The notes under the pieces are model-generated. The model saw only the letters and a list, made by a program, of their open reading frames with translations. It was not told the DNA's origin and made no database searches. A program made the translations under genes and the position numbers. Of a stretch of DNA of 64,000 nucleotides, positions 1 through 9,208 are shown one piece after another. Each line of letters begins with the position of its first letter. Within the stretch, counting starts at the first letter, position 1. The DNA comes from an uncultured archaeon (GTDB taxonomy: Archaea; Thermoproteota; EX4484-205; JAAOZP01): NCBI GenBank assembly GCA_938045545.1, contig CALIBN010000016.1:1-64000 (forward strand), given 5' to 3'.

Positions 1-489
1 TTAAACGCTACTGTTGCGCCGATAATATTCGCCATGTTCGGCATTCCTGTTTTCTGCGACATGGTTGGCTTCGCCTCTCTGATTCTAGCTGTCTGGTGGA
101 TTAGGAAACTTGGAGTAGCAAGCGCGGTAGGCTTCGTTGCAACAATCATAAATTTCATCTTAAGACCTACTGGGACACACTTCTTGGGGTTTACGGCGGC
201 CAGCGTTGTGTTCGACGCTTTAGCCTGGGTGTTCCGTTACGGGAACTGTTTCGGAAGGAGAATCGTCGGCGCGGTGCTTCTACTGGTTGCTTCAACGGCT
301 TCAGCCGCGGTAGCAGGCTTCATAATAGGAGCGTTCTTCATGGCTGCCCCACAGCTAATCAGATGGGGAGGGGTGTTCGGCTGGGTTCTGCTCCACATGG
401 CTGGCGGAGCAGTGGGATGGGTCATCGGCGTAGCGCTTTTTTTAAGCCTGGAGGCTAGGGGACTGTGCAAGCAGGGGATGAGCATCTAG
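1..489 (+). CDS. Multi-spanning membrane protein, ECF-transporter S-component-like (5' truncated by window edge)
   Basis: The reading frame is open from the first base of the window, so the true start lies upstream; an internal ATG at 34 is unlikely to be the start. The visible part has about five hydrophobic segments separated by short basic loops, with a Gly/Ala-rich last pair, resembling small substrate-binding (S) components of energy-coupling-factor transporters. It ends in TAG and the next gene begins at the very next base, so the two are probably co-transcribed. Pairing with an FmdE-like protein suggests uptake of a metal or cofactor, but that is inference. No substrate can be read from the sequence. 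Confidence 0.5.
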   Translation, partial: LNATVAPIIFAMFGIPVFCDMVGFASLILAVWWIRKLGVASAVGFVATIINFILRPTGTHFLGFTAASVVFDALAWVFRYGNCFGRRIVGAVLLLVASTASAAVAGFIIGAFFMAAPQLIRWGGVFGWVLLHMAGGAVGWVIGVALFLSLEARGLCKQGMSI

Positions 490-903
490 ATGTTGACACG
501 TGTTCAACGAGAGCTTTTAGAGAAGGCTGTCAGCCTCCACGGGCATCTCGGCCCATTTCTAGTCATAGGTTTGAAAATGGGTTTAAAAGCGTGGAACACG
601 GTGGGCAGGCCCGTTGCGTGCGAAGTCACTGCTCCCGGGGAGAAGCCCTACTTATGCTGCGTCGACGGGCTGAAGACTGTTTTGGGTGGAAGCATTTCCG
701 TGAAGAATGGGGACTGCTTATCCGCCTGGTTTAGAAGTGCTAGCGGAAGCCAGCTTGTTCTACGGGTCAGGGCGAGCATAGTTGAGAAATACGCTATGAA
801 ATACGCTGGCACACCCTGGGAGGGGTGTGAGCAGGATGCTTTTGAAGTCGCGGATGCTAGTGACGAGGAGCTTTTCGAGCCCGAGCTGTTGAAAAGCCTC
901 TGA
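490..903 (+). CDS. FmdE/FwdE-like domain protein
   Basis: A 137-residue protein whose N terminus carries the HGHLGPFLVIGLKMG signature of the FmdE family (the domain of formylmethanofuran dehydrogenase subunit E). It is followed by a Cys pair in YLCCVDGL and a conserved GD about residue 77. It lacks the C-terminal zinc ribbon of true FwdE. Stand-alone FmdE domains occur widely outside methanogens, often beside metal or cofactor transporters, so this is not evidence for methanogenesis. ATG directly follows the stop of the upstream membrane-protein gene, which implies coupled expression. The specific role is unknown. Confidence 0.7.
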   Translation: MLTRVQRELLEKAVSLHGHLGPFLVIGLKMGLKAWNTVGRPVACEVTAPGEKPYLCCVDGLKTVLGGSISVKNGDCLSAWFRSASGSQLVLRVRASIVEKYAMKYAGTPWEGCEQDAFEVADASDEELFEPELLKSL

Positions 904-929
904 GTCGTGGTAAAACGTTCAGAATAATT

Positions 930-2269
930 CTAAACGGTTCCCACTATTAGAACGGCGTCCTCGCTAAACGGTGCTGTGAATAATCTTTTCCCTCCGCCTT
1001 CGGATTTCTCCTCGCCGGCTGCCTCGCCTGTGACTGGGTTGAGCCATTCAGCCCTAAGGCTTCCCCTCGCTCCTGAAAGATCAACCCATATGGTCAACGG
1101 GTATTCTCTCGGAACGTACACAACGTATTCAGCCCTAGGGTTTGCCAAACAGTAGCCTGTTTTAGCAAGCTCCGGGCGGGGGGTGAACCCTGCGAGGTTC
1201 AGTTTCTCCGCCAGCATGCAAGTGCAGCCCATTGCTCTCCTAATTGGCTCCCACCTGGTGTCAACCCTCCCCACGTCCTTAAGCCCTAAGCCAGTAAGCC
1301 CGCCTGCAGTGTAGCCGCTATCATACGGATCCATGAAAATGGGATTATAACCTCTGGTGAAGGACTTCCAAACCCAGCTTGCGTCTCCACCAATGCCCCA
1401 AAGGTGATCCGTATCCAAGAGGACAACCTTCACACCGTCAGCCGGAGGCGGATCATACCTGTAGCTGTAGCCGTTTCTAGCGGCAGTGTTCGGCGAAACC
1501 CATTCCGCCGGGCTTCTGAAAAGATCCTCATTATCACCCGGGCTTCCGGGAGACCATGGGACAGTCATTCCAACAGGATGCTGTTTCCCCAATTTTTTCT
1601 CAAGATCGTGTATGAAGCTAATCATATGGTATTGCCACTCCACGGATTCATTGCTGCTTTCATTCGATATCTCGTAAAGCACGTTATCCAAGTGTTAACC
1701 GTTTCAACAACCTTCTTAACATAAGCCTTGTGCAAGGAAGTGACCTCGGGAACCTTAAGCGTGTGAACTAGTCTTCCCTCCCCCGTCCCATACGGGTCAC
1801 CGTCTACATCGTTCATATTGTTGTTTCTGTTAAACGGGTGCTGGGTGACCGGGTTTGTCTCCCTACCCTTGCTCTCAACATCCCATCCTTGGAAAAGCAT
1901 TATTGAAACATAAATACCCTGTCTCCCGGCTGCGACAACCCTACTCCGCAGCCTCTCAAAATACTCCTCGTCAAACTCCGTCAGGTTAAACTTTCCGGAG
2001 GATGCCCGCCTGTAGGGTAGAGGATGAACCAGCCGCTTATCCTCGCTCCATCCATGAAGCCATTCCCCTCCAGCCCCGCATTCCCATGCCCACATCCGCA
2101 TGAAGTTATGGTAAGCTTCATAGTCAAACGGAGAATCACTCTCATATTCTTGCAGGTTGCTCCAAGTGTGGGAGCCCGTCAGATAAACTGCTTTACCTGT
2201 TGAGTCGCAGAAATATCGCGGATTAGCTGGATGAGTCTTTAAAGGGCCAAGCAAGCCGGATGAAACCAT
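930..2269 (-). pseudogene. Glycoside hydrolase, DUF4038/GH140-like, frameshifted
   Basis: Two minus-strand frames together encode one protein of about 445 residues. The N-terminal part (from 2269) has LTGSHTWSNLQ, MWAWE and GIYVSIMLFQGW. The second part carries LYEISNES, a plausible catalytic Glu region, HPVGMT, and a C-terminal beta domain typical of this family. The frames join near 1688, where an expected Thr-Leu-Asp-Asn becomes Thr-Trp-Ile-Thr, which fits loss of one T. No signal peptide is obvious. A TATA-like AT-rich stretch lies about 30 nt upstream of the ATG. It is either an inactivated sugar hydrolase (perhaps on plant or algal glycans) or a sequencing indel; the family assignment is from motifs only. 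Confidence 0.7.
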
Positions 2270-2401
2270 GCCTTGCAGTGAAAACTATTCAAGTTAATAT
2301 TTAAGTTTTTAGGAAAAACTGATGCTGATGATTGAAGACAGATCCAGACTTCTATTTGAAATAATATTCTTCACCCGGTCGAGCTTCCTCATGCATGCGG
2401 T

Positions 2402-2659
2402 CTAGAATGAAACCGTTATCGCCTTCTGTGGACAGGCTTTCACGCATTTGCCGCAATGCGTGCAGAGTGAGAGCCAAACTGGTGTTATCTGCCAGTACTG
2501 CGGGTCGTAGGGGTTATCCTCTTTCACGTTGAAAGCCATGTGGCGTACGAAGACAGCTGGGTCGCAGGCCTGCAGGCACTTGCTGCATTGCCTAGGATCT
2601 ATTCCCCCGGTTGCGTTTCCACATTTAGAGTAGTCGATTACTATCTTCGTCTTCACCAA
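2402..2659 (-). CDS. Small ferredoxin-like 4Fe-4S protein
   Basis: An 85-residue protein with one complete cluster motif near the C terminus (CTHCGKCVKACP) and a less regular set of four Cys in the first 32 residues (CGNATGG...CSKCLQAC). This fits one standard 4Fe-4S cluster and a second atypical site. It is 17 nt downstream of, and on the same strand as, a larger Fe-S protein, so the pair probably forms a two-gene operon feeding electrons to a partner not encoded here. GC-rich spacing and the ATG with an upstream purine-rich stretch support the start. Confidence 0.75.
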   Translation of the reverse strand: MVKTKIVIDYSKCGNATGGIDPRQCSKCLQACDPAVFVRHMAFNVKEDNPYDPQYWQITPVWLSLCTHCGKCVKACPQKAITVSF

Positions 2660-2676
2660 GTGTGTTCACCCCCGGG

Positions 2677-3546
2677 TTAATACTTGCCACGTAGGAGAGG
2701 GTTCTCATTCCTAGGCAGCAGCCTTATCGCGTCGTGTGGACACCTGTCCCTGCAGAGCCCGCATCCGAAACACTTAGTAGGGTCTATCAATACTCTTTTG
2801 AGAGTGGGGCTGAACCTTATTGCGCCGAACTGGCAGCTTGCAACACACGTCTTGCAGCCCTGGCAAAGGTCAGGGTTTACTTCCGCATAGTACTCCGCCT
2901 TGTAAACAGTGTGGAGGCCGAAGTCCATTCTCAAACGTAGGCCGCCGCACTGCGGTGTCTCACACGAGCATATGGCGCATATGTAGGGCACGGGCTGGAA
3001 CCAGACTGTGGCTACTCGCCCCTTCCTGTTCTGCTCCTCCAGAGCCGCTGCTGCTTCATCACGGCTTAAACGCACCTTAGTGTTCTCAGGAATGAACCTG
3101 GGTAGTTTCTCTATTACTGTTGAGAGGACGCCGAAGTTGATGCAGCACACGTCTTTAATACCCTTCTGCATCAAGCGGCACATGCAGTAGTTCTGAATAA
3201 TGGGTTCAGCGGCAAGGTTGAGCATTATCAGCTTCGCCTCCTCAATAGGTATTACTTGGCCGAAGTGTCCGTCTGCCCTAACAGGGTTCCTGTTCTTGCT
3301 TTCAGAGTGAATCATTCCCTCGACTGCCCGCCGGATCACCCGGCCTATGATTGGCATTCTAAGCTTATAGCCCAACCCTATAGAGGAAATACCCATTATC
3401 TTCCTAATGTAGACCTGCTCGAAGTTTTTCCACTGTTCCTCCAAGTATGCTTGAAGATTCATGGCTTCCGCCAGCTCGTATGAATAGTTCCTAGCGTTCA
3501 AATACCATTTTCCACCGGCGCCATGCTTCATGCACCAGTCGCACAT
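2677..3546 (-). CDS. Fe-S protein with two C-terminal 4Fe-4S motifs
   Basis: A 289-residue protein. The first 220 residues contain scattered Cys (MCDWCMK at the start, YCMCRL, CAICSCETPQCGG) that may bind another cluster or a metal. Residues about 225 to 275 hold two consecutive ferredoxin motifs, CQGCKTCVASC and CFGCGLCRDRCP. There are no transmembrane segments, so it is probably a cytoplasmic electron-transfer subunit. The first gene of a likely two-gene operon with the small ferredoxin downstream. The N-terminal domain resembles uncharacterised Fe-S proteins of anaerobes. I do not recognise a specific enzyme partner. Confidence 0.7.
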   Translation of the reverse strand: MCDWCMKHGAGGKWYLNARNYSYELAEAMNLQAYLEEQWKNFEQVYIRKIMGISSIGLGYKLRMPIIGRVIRRAVEGMIHSESKNRNPVRADGHFGQVIPIEEAKLIMLNLAAEPIIQNYCMCRLMQKGIKDVCCINFGVLSTVIEKLPRFIPENTKVRLSRDEAAAALEEQNRKGRVATVWFQPVPYICAICSCETPQCGGLRLRMDFGLHTVYKAEYYAEVNPDLCQGCKTCVASCQFGAIRFSPTLKRVLIDPTKCFGCGLCRDRCPHDAIRLLPRNENPLLRGKY

Positions 3547-3661
3547 GGTTAAACCCTTTAAAATTACTGCTGATTACTATTTAAGTCTTCTCAGCTCACG
3601 CTGTTAATATTTAAATCGTTTAAGTTGTTTTAAAAACAGGCCAGTTGTTTCAGGCCGGGCT

Positions 3662-5304
3662 ATGCCCGACAGGTTCGTCATCCTCAGGCCCAGGGGGGAA
3701 GGAGGATCGTTGAAGATAGTGAGCAGGGAGATCGGGGCTAAAAACTATGTTGCCAAGCCTGTCTCCGGAGAGATGGATGTTGAGCACGTTGAGGTTTCCC
3801 CGGAGGAGTGCCTCCAGCCCTCGCTCAGCGATGAGCATGTTCTCAGGCTTGCTGAAATCGGCCTCGCCATCGAGAAGGTTTTCGAGTGCCCGCAGGACGT
3901 GGAGTGGGCTGTCGACGCGGATAACAGTATTCTGATACTCCAGTCTAGGCCGGTGACCTCGCTCCCCAGGCAGGCTTCTGAGGACGAGGTTGTCTGGAGC
4001 AGGGGCTACTCGGACGACTACTGGAACGACCCGGTTACACCCTTGTTCTTCGAGCTCCTAGGCGACCAGCTTACGAACATTGTGAACATTGAGCTTAACA
4101 AGATCATGGGCTACTCTCAACCCGGCTCCAGGAAGACGGACCAGCTGCTGAAGCTTCACCACGCGCACGCCTACTTCAACCTTGAGGTGTTGAAGCGGAA
4201 GGTCGAGTATGAGATTCCCCCGTTCCTGCGCAACGAGGATATTTTGACTATTTCCCTGATGGAAGCGGGACGTACGGCAAGGAGACCGTGAAGAAACTGC
4301 CTTTCAGGCTTAGGAAACGGATAATGGCTGAGCTCCGCGTAATGCTTCACGATCCTAATGGCTCCGTGACTAGGACAGCATCAGCCTACGAGGAGTGGAC
4401 CCGTAGAGTGTTTAACCCTTTCTGGGAGCAGTTTGAGTCGAGGATAAGCAGGATGAGGGGTGGGGCGAGCATCAGGAACTATGTTGATCTGGCTGAGGAG
4501 CTGGATGAGCTGATGACCGGCCACTTCCGGCTGGTTAGGTATGGTATTCCGGTTCACAACATCAGCATGAACCTGCTCGCCCAATACTTGTTGAAGCGTT
4601 TCATAGGCGAGGAGGAGGCTTTGAAAACCTATCCTGTTCTAATATCCGGCTTGAAGCATAAGACGAGTGAGACGAACGAGAGGATCAGTATCCTTGCTTT
4701 CATCGCAAGCTCCTCGCCCGAGCTTAAGAGGATTATTCTTGACGATCCTTCGGAGAAACATCTGGAGAAAATAGGCTTGTTGAAAACTCCTGAAGCGCAG
4801 AGGTTCATGAATGAGTTCAACCGTTTCCTAGAGGATTTCGGAGCCCGGGGCTTCACCAGAGAGCCGTATTACCCCCGATGGGGTGAGGCGCCCCAGTATG
4901 TTTTCGACATTCTTAAGCCGCTTGTCGAGGAGGGTGGGAGCGTTGCAAAAGTGGAGCCTGAAGGCTTGAGGCAGGAGGAGGCTATGAGGATGGTTGAGCG
5001 GAGAATCAGGTCTCTCCGCTTCGGCTGGTTTAAATGGAGGCTTTTCTCAACCATCTTGGGTTTCGCCCGCAGAGAGATTCTGGTGGTGCCGCGCACAGAC
5101 CCGGGTTAGACACCAGTTTTCAGCAAGATCGGCGGCCTGATAACGGAGACAGGCGGAATGCTTTCCCACGGTGCCGTAGTATCCAGGGAATACGGGATTC
5201 CGGCTGTCACAAACGTTCCGAACGCCTGCAGGGTTTTTAAGACGGGCCGGACGGTAACCATAGACGGGAACAATTGCCTCGTCAGGGTTGAGGGGGCGGC
5301 GTGA
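3662..5304 (+). pseudogene. PEP-utilising enzyme (PEP synthase / rifampicin phosphotransferase-like), broken
   Basis: The homology runs across three interruptions. It begins at MPDRFV, the end of the ATP-grasp domain (the DVEWAVD...ILQSRPVTS segment is typical), so the N-terminal ATP lobe is missing. Near 4248 a run of four T shifts the frame; joining the frames gives DGSGTYGKET. At 5107-5109 an in-frame TAG replaces the codon where family members commonly have Trp after DPG. The frame then stays open through the swivelling-domain signature TETGGMLSHGAVVSREYGIP, with its phosphocarrier His, to 5304. Such enzymes move a phosphate from ATP through His to a substrate. The three lesions make function unlikely. 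Confidence 0.75.
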
Positions 5305-6264
5305 ATGGAGCCGTTAAAGCATAGGCCGAAGAACCATGTTGAGTGGAATGAGTCCTACTATTTTGTTTTCTACGACTTGAAGCAGGGGCTCGGCGGAATG
5401 ACTAGGCTGGGCTTCAAGCCGAACAAGAAGGAGGCCATGACTTTCCTCTTCCTGCCGGACGGCTCCGCCGCGGGATACCAGGCTGTGGAGGAGACCGGGG
5501 ACTATGGGCTTCAGGGTCTGCGCGTCGGCAAGGTTGTTCACAAGCCTCTTCCCGAAGGTGTTTGGAAATATTTTTTTGAGGGGGACATGATTGCAGTGAG
5601 GAACCCTGAAGACCTTCCTAGGACAAGGGGAAACCCTTCTCTAGCTTCAGGCGTTTTCCCTTCTAGGGTTGAGCTTTCCCTCACGCCGATTAGCGAGGTC
5701 TACGAATATAGTGCGCACATGACTCCTGAGTCCAGGATGCTTGGGGAAAAGTCTGGGGACGAGCACTGGGAGCAGATCGGCATCGTCAACGGGGAGGTTC
5801 ACTTAGGCGGGGAGACATACGGGGTTGAACAGTCTATGGGTCAGCGCGACCATACTCACGGGGTCCGCGAGTGGACCAGCATAGACTACTGGCTTTACTA
5901 CGTTGTCTGGTTTTCAAGGGAGCTTGCAGTCAACCCTGCTGCAATAATAATGGGTGACGGCAGGGTTTCCACAGGAGGCTTCCTTTTCGAAAAGGGAAGG
6001 AATATTCCGATTGAGAGAATCCGTGTTCTCGAGCAGGAGTTTCGAGACGAGGTTATACCCGTGTGCTCCAGGCTTGAGCTGGTCGACGGCCTCGGCAGAA
6101 GGCACGTGCTGGAGGCTAGAGCAGGCCCAGTGATCCCGGTGCCCTTCACTGACAGCGAGAAGAATGTTTCAATACTGGCGCAGTCCTTCGGCAGCTTTAA
6201 GCTGGACGGTGTAGAGGGTGGCTACGGTAGTTTCGAGACGCTTAGGAGGAAGCCGAGAAAATAG
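5305..6264 (+). CDS. AttH/CrtC-like lipocalin-fold protein (DUF7064/7065 type)
   Basis: A 319-residue soluble protein that starts at the base after the stop of the PEP-utilising pseudogene. It carries GQRDHTHGVREW near residue 190, which matches the G-x-RD-x-x-x-G-x-R-x-W signature of the AttH/CrtC-like beta-barrel superfamily (carotenoid hydratases and uncharacterised relatives). A paralogue lies head-on at 6282-7172 with GQRDKSWGPRQW in the same position. In bacteria related proteins accompany lipid, steroid or hydrocarbon metabolism genes. The substrate here is unknown. Context suggests it worked with the PEP-dependent phosphotransfer enzyme. Confidence 0.6.
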   Translation: MEPLKHRPKNHVEWNESYYFVFYDLKQGLGGMTRLGFKPNKKEAMTFLFLPDGSAAGYQAVEETGDYGLQGLRVGKVVHKPLPEGVWKYFFEGDMIAVRNPEDLPRTRGNPSLASGVFPSRVELSLTPISEVYEYSAHMTPESRMLGEKSGDEHWEQIGIVNGEVHLGGETYGVEQSMGQRDHTHGVREWTSIDYWLYYVVWFSRELAVNPAAIIMGDGRVSTGGFLFEKGRNIPIERIRVLEQEFRDEVIPVCSRLELVDGLGRRHVLEARAGPVIPVPFTDSEKNVSILAQSFGSFKLDGVEGGYGSFETLRRKPRK

Positions 6265-6281
6265 GGTTCCCCAAGCCGTTG

Positions 6282-7172
6282 TCAAGAGAAGCTTGTGAAC
6301 AGCCATTCCAGGAGCCCGCTGCCTGTTTCCCCGCTTTCCTCAAGACGGTGGACAGCCATGGCTTCAACAAGCTCCGTCGTGCCCCCTGGGAACCGGCGGG
6401 TGAACTTGACGAAGCTCGACGGCGACAATAGTTTCGAGCGGACAACGTATTCCTTTCCGTCTTGACAGATTACTCTGGTTGCCGCGCCGGTGGGTGTCCC
6501 CGGTTCCCCGCCGTACTCAGTCTCAACCCTAACGCTGGAAACAGGGGTGCTCCCCCGGGCTGTTGAAACCCCGCCTGAGACTGTTTTAACACCCTTGACA
6601 CTATCCATTCTAAGCCCTATGGAGAAGTCTCTGAACTGGGCGTGGAAAGCATACCAATAGTCTATGTGCCACTGTCTTGGGCCCCAGCTCTTATCCCTCT
6701 GCCCGTAACCCTGAATATTCTTCTCAACCCCTCTGATTCTAATTACCCCGGATACTTTGCCGGACTGTTCGAAGTGGCCCTCCCAGGATGTTCCGCTCCC
6801 CCGGCCGAAGCTGAACGCGGGGAACCTTCCTGTCCAAAGGATCTCCGCCTCAAGTTCAAGGCCTGAGAAAACTATGTGCCAGCTTTTCAAGGCTTCAACC
6901 AGCTGGAAGCATAGACGCCCGTCGTCTAGGCACTCGAGGGTTTCAAGGCTGAAAGGCGAGTCATGCTCCTGGTGGTAGAGATGTCTCTCACCCTCGTGGA
7001 AGACGGCGAAGACGAATTCCCTCCTGGACAAGTTTGGGTAGAGGCCTATTGTTGCGAAACCTGAAACCATGTTTTCAAGGTCTACGAAGTTGAAATAGTA
7101 GCTTTCCCTCCAGTCTTTTCTCTCGGAGGGCTTATGGTTCTGCTCGTCCCCAGGATGAGGAGTGCTCATCAT
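6282..7172 (-). CDS. AttH/CrtC-like protein, paralogue of the preceding gene
   Basis: A protein of 296 residues if it begins at the tandem ATG codons at 7167-7172, eight bases after the stop of the upstream gene on the same strand. The frame stays open further upstream, but that would overlap the neighbour's 3' end. It shares ESYYFNF near its start and GQRDKSWGPRQWHIDYW with the convergent paralogue at 5305-6264. The two genes end 17 bases apart. No signal peptide is visible. It is probably in one transcript with the 393-residue gene upstream. Function is unknown beyond fold similarity. Confidence 0.6.
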   Translation of the reverse strand: MMSTPHPGDEQNHKPSERKDWRESYYFNFVDLENMVSGFATIGLYPNLSRREFVFAVFHEGERHLYHQEHDSPFSLETLECLDDGRLCFQLVEALKSWHIVFSGLELEAEILWTGRFPAFSFGRGSGTSWEGHFEQSGKVSGVIRIRGVEKNIQGYGQRDKSWGPRQWHIDYWYAFHAQFRDFSIGLRMDSVKGVKTVSGGVSTARGSTPVSSVRVETEYGGEPGTPTGAATRVICQDGKEYVVRSKLLSPSSFVKFTRRFPGGTTELVEAMAVHRLEESGETGSGLLEWLFTSFS

Positions 7173-7180
7173 TTCAGCAT

Positions 7181-8362
7181 CTACTCCGGAAGATAGTAGA
7201 GCACCGGGTCCCTCTCCCCCAGGAAGGGAAGAACCTTCATCTTTACCGCCTTCATCTTTATGCGGGTGAACGCCGGGTCTTCGTCGTGCGTCATGAAGTA
7301 GGGCAGGTACTCCTCCTGCACCTCCCGGGATATTTCCCAGTCTATCTCGCCAGTAACCCCAACTATGTCTGTATACCTTACGAAACACCTCCAGTATGCT
7401 TCAGCCCCGGCGAGAAGCAGCTGCCTCCTATCCATTTCCGCGAACCTCATGTAGAGCTCCATCTGAGCAGCTTCAGCGGCCTCACCATAGGCGGAGAGCT
7501 CGTCGAGCTGCAGCGGCATGATGGTGTCGTTCCTCCTAGTGTAGGCTGCTATCCTCGTAACCAGCCTGCTGTAGTCCCCTGGCTCCACGATCATAGTGCC
7601 AATGTCGTTGAAGGTTGCTCTAGCCCCGCGGATGGTCATCGCAACTCCGAGGGTTGAGCTGGGGAGCTTGGCTTCCGTCGCAGACCAAGGGTGCCAGGGC
7701 CGCCTGCCGTCATAGAGATTCGTATACTCTGAGATGACGAGTATCTCGTTCTCCCCGAATGGGTATGGGCCATGGTTAACTATTTTCGCGCGGGCCTCAC
7801 ACTCGTCTATGAAAGCGTAAAGGTCTACGGAGCCTATTGCCCGCCGCGCCTTGACAACCTGGTTTTCGCCAACGGGCTGAAGGTTCTCCATGACCCAGAT
7901 TAAAGCATCTTCGTTGAGTGCGAGGTTTACTCCTCCGGATGCGGCGACAGTCGGCTTCCCAGTGTTGAAGTAGTTCGTTGCCAGGCGATACCAGTGTTCA
8001 AGCATCCATCTCCACTGTTCTCTTTTCTCAGGAGGCTCCTTGGAAGGGTCTCCCCCATACTTGTTGTATATTGTTCCCATTCTAGCTAGAGAATAGTAGA
8101 GCCAGAGGTAGGAGACTGAAAGGGCCTGTATGGGGGAGAGTAGGAACTTGCTTCTAGCAGCCAGTTCCTCCGGGGTTATTCTGCTCCAAACCCTCTTCAT
8201 AACGTCGTAGAGATGGTGATAAGTCTGGTAGAAGCCGACGCAAATATACGCGTTAACCGGGAAAAGCTTGGACTCTAGCAGGGTTCTCTGAGTCACGATG
8301 TTCAGGAAAACATTGCTGAGGTGGGCTATCTGCTCATTTATCTCAGACACCCGCATAGGCAT
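7181..8362 (-). CDS. Unrecognised 393-residue protein
   Basis: I do not recognise this family. The protein is mostly alpha-helical by composition, Trp- and Tyr-rich (LEHWYRLATNYF, RRPWHPWSA, EAYWRCFVRYTD), and has no clear transmembrane segment or nucleotide-binding motif. Acidic and His residues in EYLPYFMTHDEDPAF could bind a metal, but this is a guess. It heads a minus-strand unit with an AttH/CrtC-like gene and is divergent from a stand-alone PEP-swivel protein across a 98-bp spacer with AT-rich promoter-like runs. Context links it to the same unknown phosphotransfer pathway. Confidence 0.55.
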   Translation of the reverse strand: MPMRVSEINEQIAHLSNVFLNIVTQRTLLESKLFPVNAYICVGFYQTYHHLYDVMKRVWSRITPEELAARSKFLLSPIQALSVSYLWLYYSLARMGTIYNKYGGDPSKEPPEKREQWRWMLEHWYRLATNYFNTGKPTVAASGGVNLALNEDALIWVMENLQPVGENQVVKARRAIGSVDLYAFIDECEARAKIVNHGPYPFGENEILVISEYTNLYDGRRPWHPWSATEAKLPSSTLGVAMTIRGARATFNDIGTMIVEPGDYSRLVTRIAAYTRRNDTIMPLQLDELSAYGEAAEAAQMELYMRFAEMDRRQLLLAGAEAYWRCFVRYTDIVGVTGEIDWEISREVQEEYLPYFMTHDEDPAFTRIKMKAVKMKVLPFLGERDPVLYYLPE

Positions 8363-8460
8363 GGTGGGATGGTTGTAATTAGGCTAATAAGTTTTTAAAG
8401 CAAGACATATAGAACTGTCTGGCTATTCCAAGCCGGCTGCCGGGAGGAGGAGAGCGGGGC

Positions 8461-8811
8461 TTGAAAATAGTGGGCCGCGGCCTGATCACGATAAAGACGA
8501 GGGTGGAGGGGGAGCTGCGCTACGTTAAAAATGTGAGGGATGTGCTGGCCCTCTTGAAGGAGGGGGCTGCGGGTAAGATAGTGATGGTTGACGACGCTGG
8601 GGTGACGCTGCTTGGGCCAGTGCTTTCAAAGCTGGCTGGAGTAGTATGCCTTTCCGGGGGCCTCGGCTCCCACTTGGCCATAGTCAGCCGGGAGTTTTCA
8701 ATCCCAGCGTTAATGGGTACGAGGCTTGAGACGGGTAAGCAGCTTCACGGGCGGAGGGTTGTCATCGAGCCGCGGGACGGAAACAATGGTGTTCTGATGA
8801 CCGACGAGTAG
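8461..8811 (+). CDS. Stand-alone PEP-utilising mobile (swivel) domain protein
   Basis: A 116-residue protein beginning with TTG after a GGGAGGAGG ribosome-binding region. It consists almost entirely of the PEP-utilisers' swivelling His domain: CLSGGLGSHLAIVSREF contains the phosphocarrier His, and FSIPALMGT matches the family. Free swivel domains act as separate subunits in split PEP synthase-like enzymes such as phenylphosphate synthase. It may therefore have partnered with the ATP-grasp-type enzyme now broken at 3662-5304. It is divergent from the 393-residue gene. Domain identity is secure; the substrate is not. Confidence 0.7.
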   Translation: MKIVGRGLITIKTRVEGELRYVKNVRDVLALLKEGAAGKIVMVDDAGVTLLGPVLSKLAGVVCLSGGLGSHLAIVSREFSIPALMGTRLETGKQLHGRRVVIEPRDGNNGVLMTDE

Positions 8812-8962
8812 GGCGTGCTGCTGGCAGCATATTTGTTACAGGTGGGTTGGCTTACTGCAGTTTGAAATACTCTAAAAAACGTCATGACTTAGGGATCACG
8901 CGTTAAAAATGCGTTGAAACTGTTTTCATTCCTTTAAGGACCCTTTCTCGGACCATTGAGTA

Positions 8963-9160
8963 TCATACACTTATCTTTTTGAACCCGAATTTTTCATAGA
9001 ATTTGTCGATCCCCTCTTCTACTTCGGCGAATATGAGTTCCACGCCCTGTTCAAAAGCCTGTTCTGAAAATTTCTGGACAAGCGTTGAGCCTATGTCTTT
9101 TCGACTATGTTGCCTGTGCACCATCGTTGAATGTATCACTGTCTCTTTCCTCCTGCGCAC
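8963..9160 (-). pseudogene. GNAT acetyltransferase C-terminal remnant
   Basis: A 65-residue reading frame that matches only the second half of a GNAT domain: RKDIGSTLVQKF corresponds to the acetyl-CoA-binding motif A (R-x-x-G-x-G/A), and FYEKFGFKKISV is the usual C-terminal strand. The N-terminal half of the fold is absent and no upstream frame supplies it. It is probably a relic of a deleted gene; a short functional protein is unlikely. Confidence 0.5.
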
Positions 9161-9208
9161 GCATTTAGAAGCAGAAATGTTTAAAAAACTCTTGACTCAG
9201 AGTAGGTC

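Noticed and set aside
490-903. Evidence for methanogenesis from the FmdE-like gene
   Set aside because: Stand-alone FmdE domains are widespread in non-meth­anogens and no other formylmethanofuran dehydrogenase or methanogenesis gene is present.
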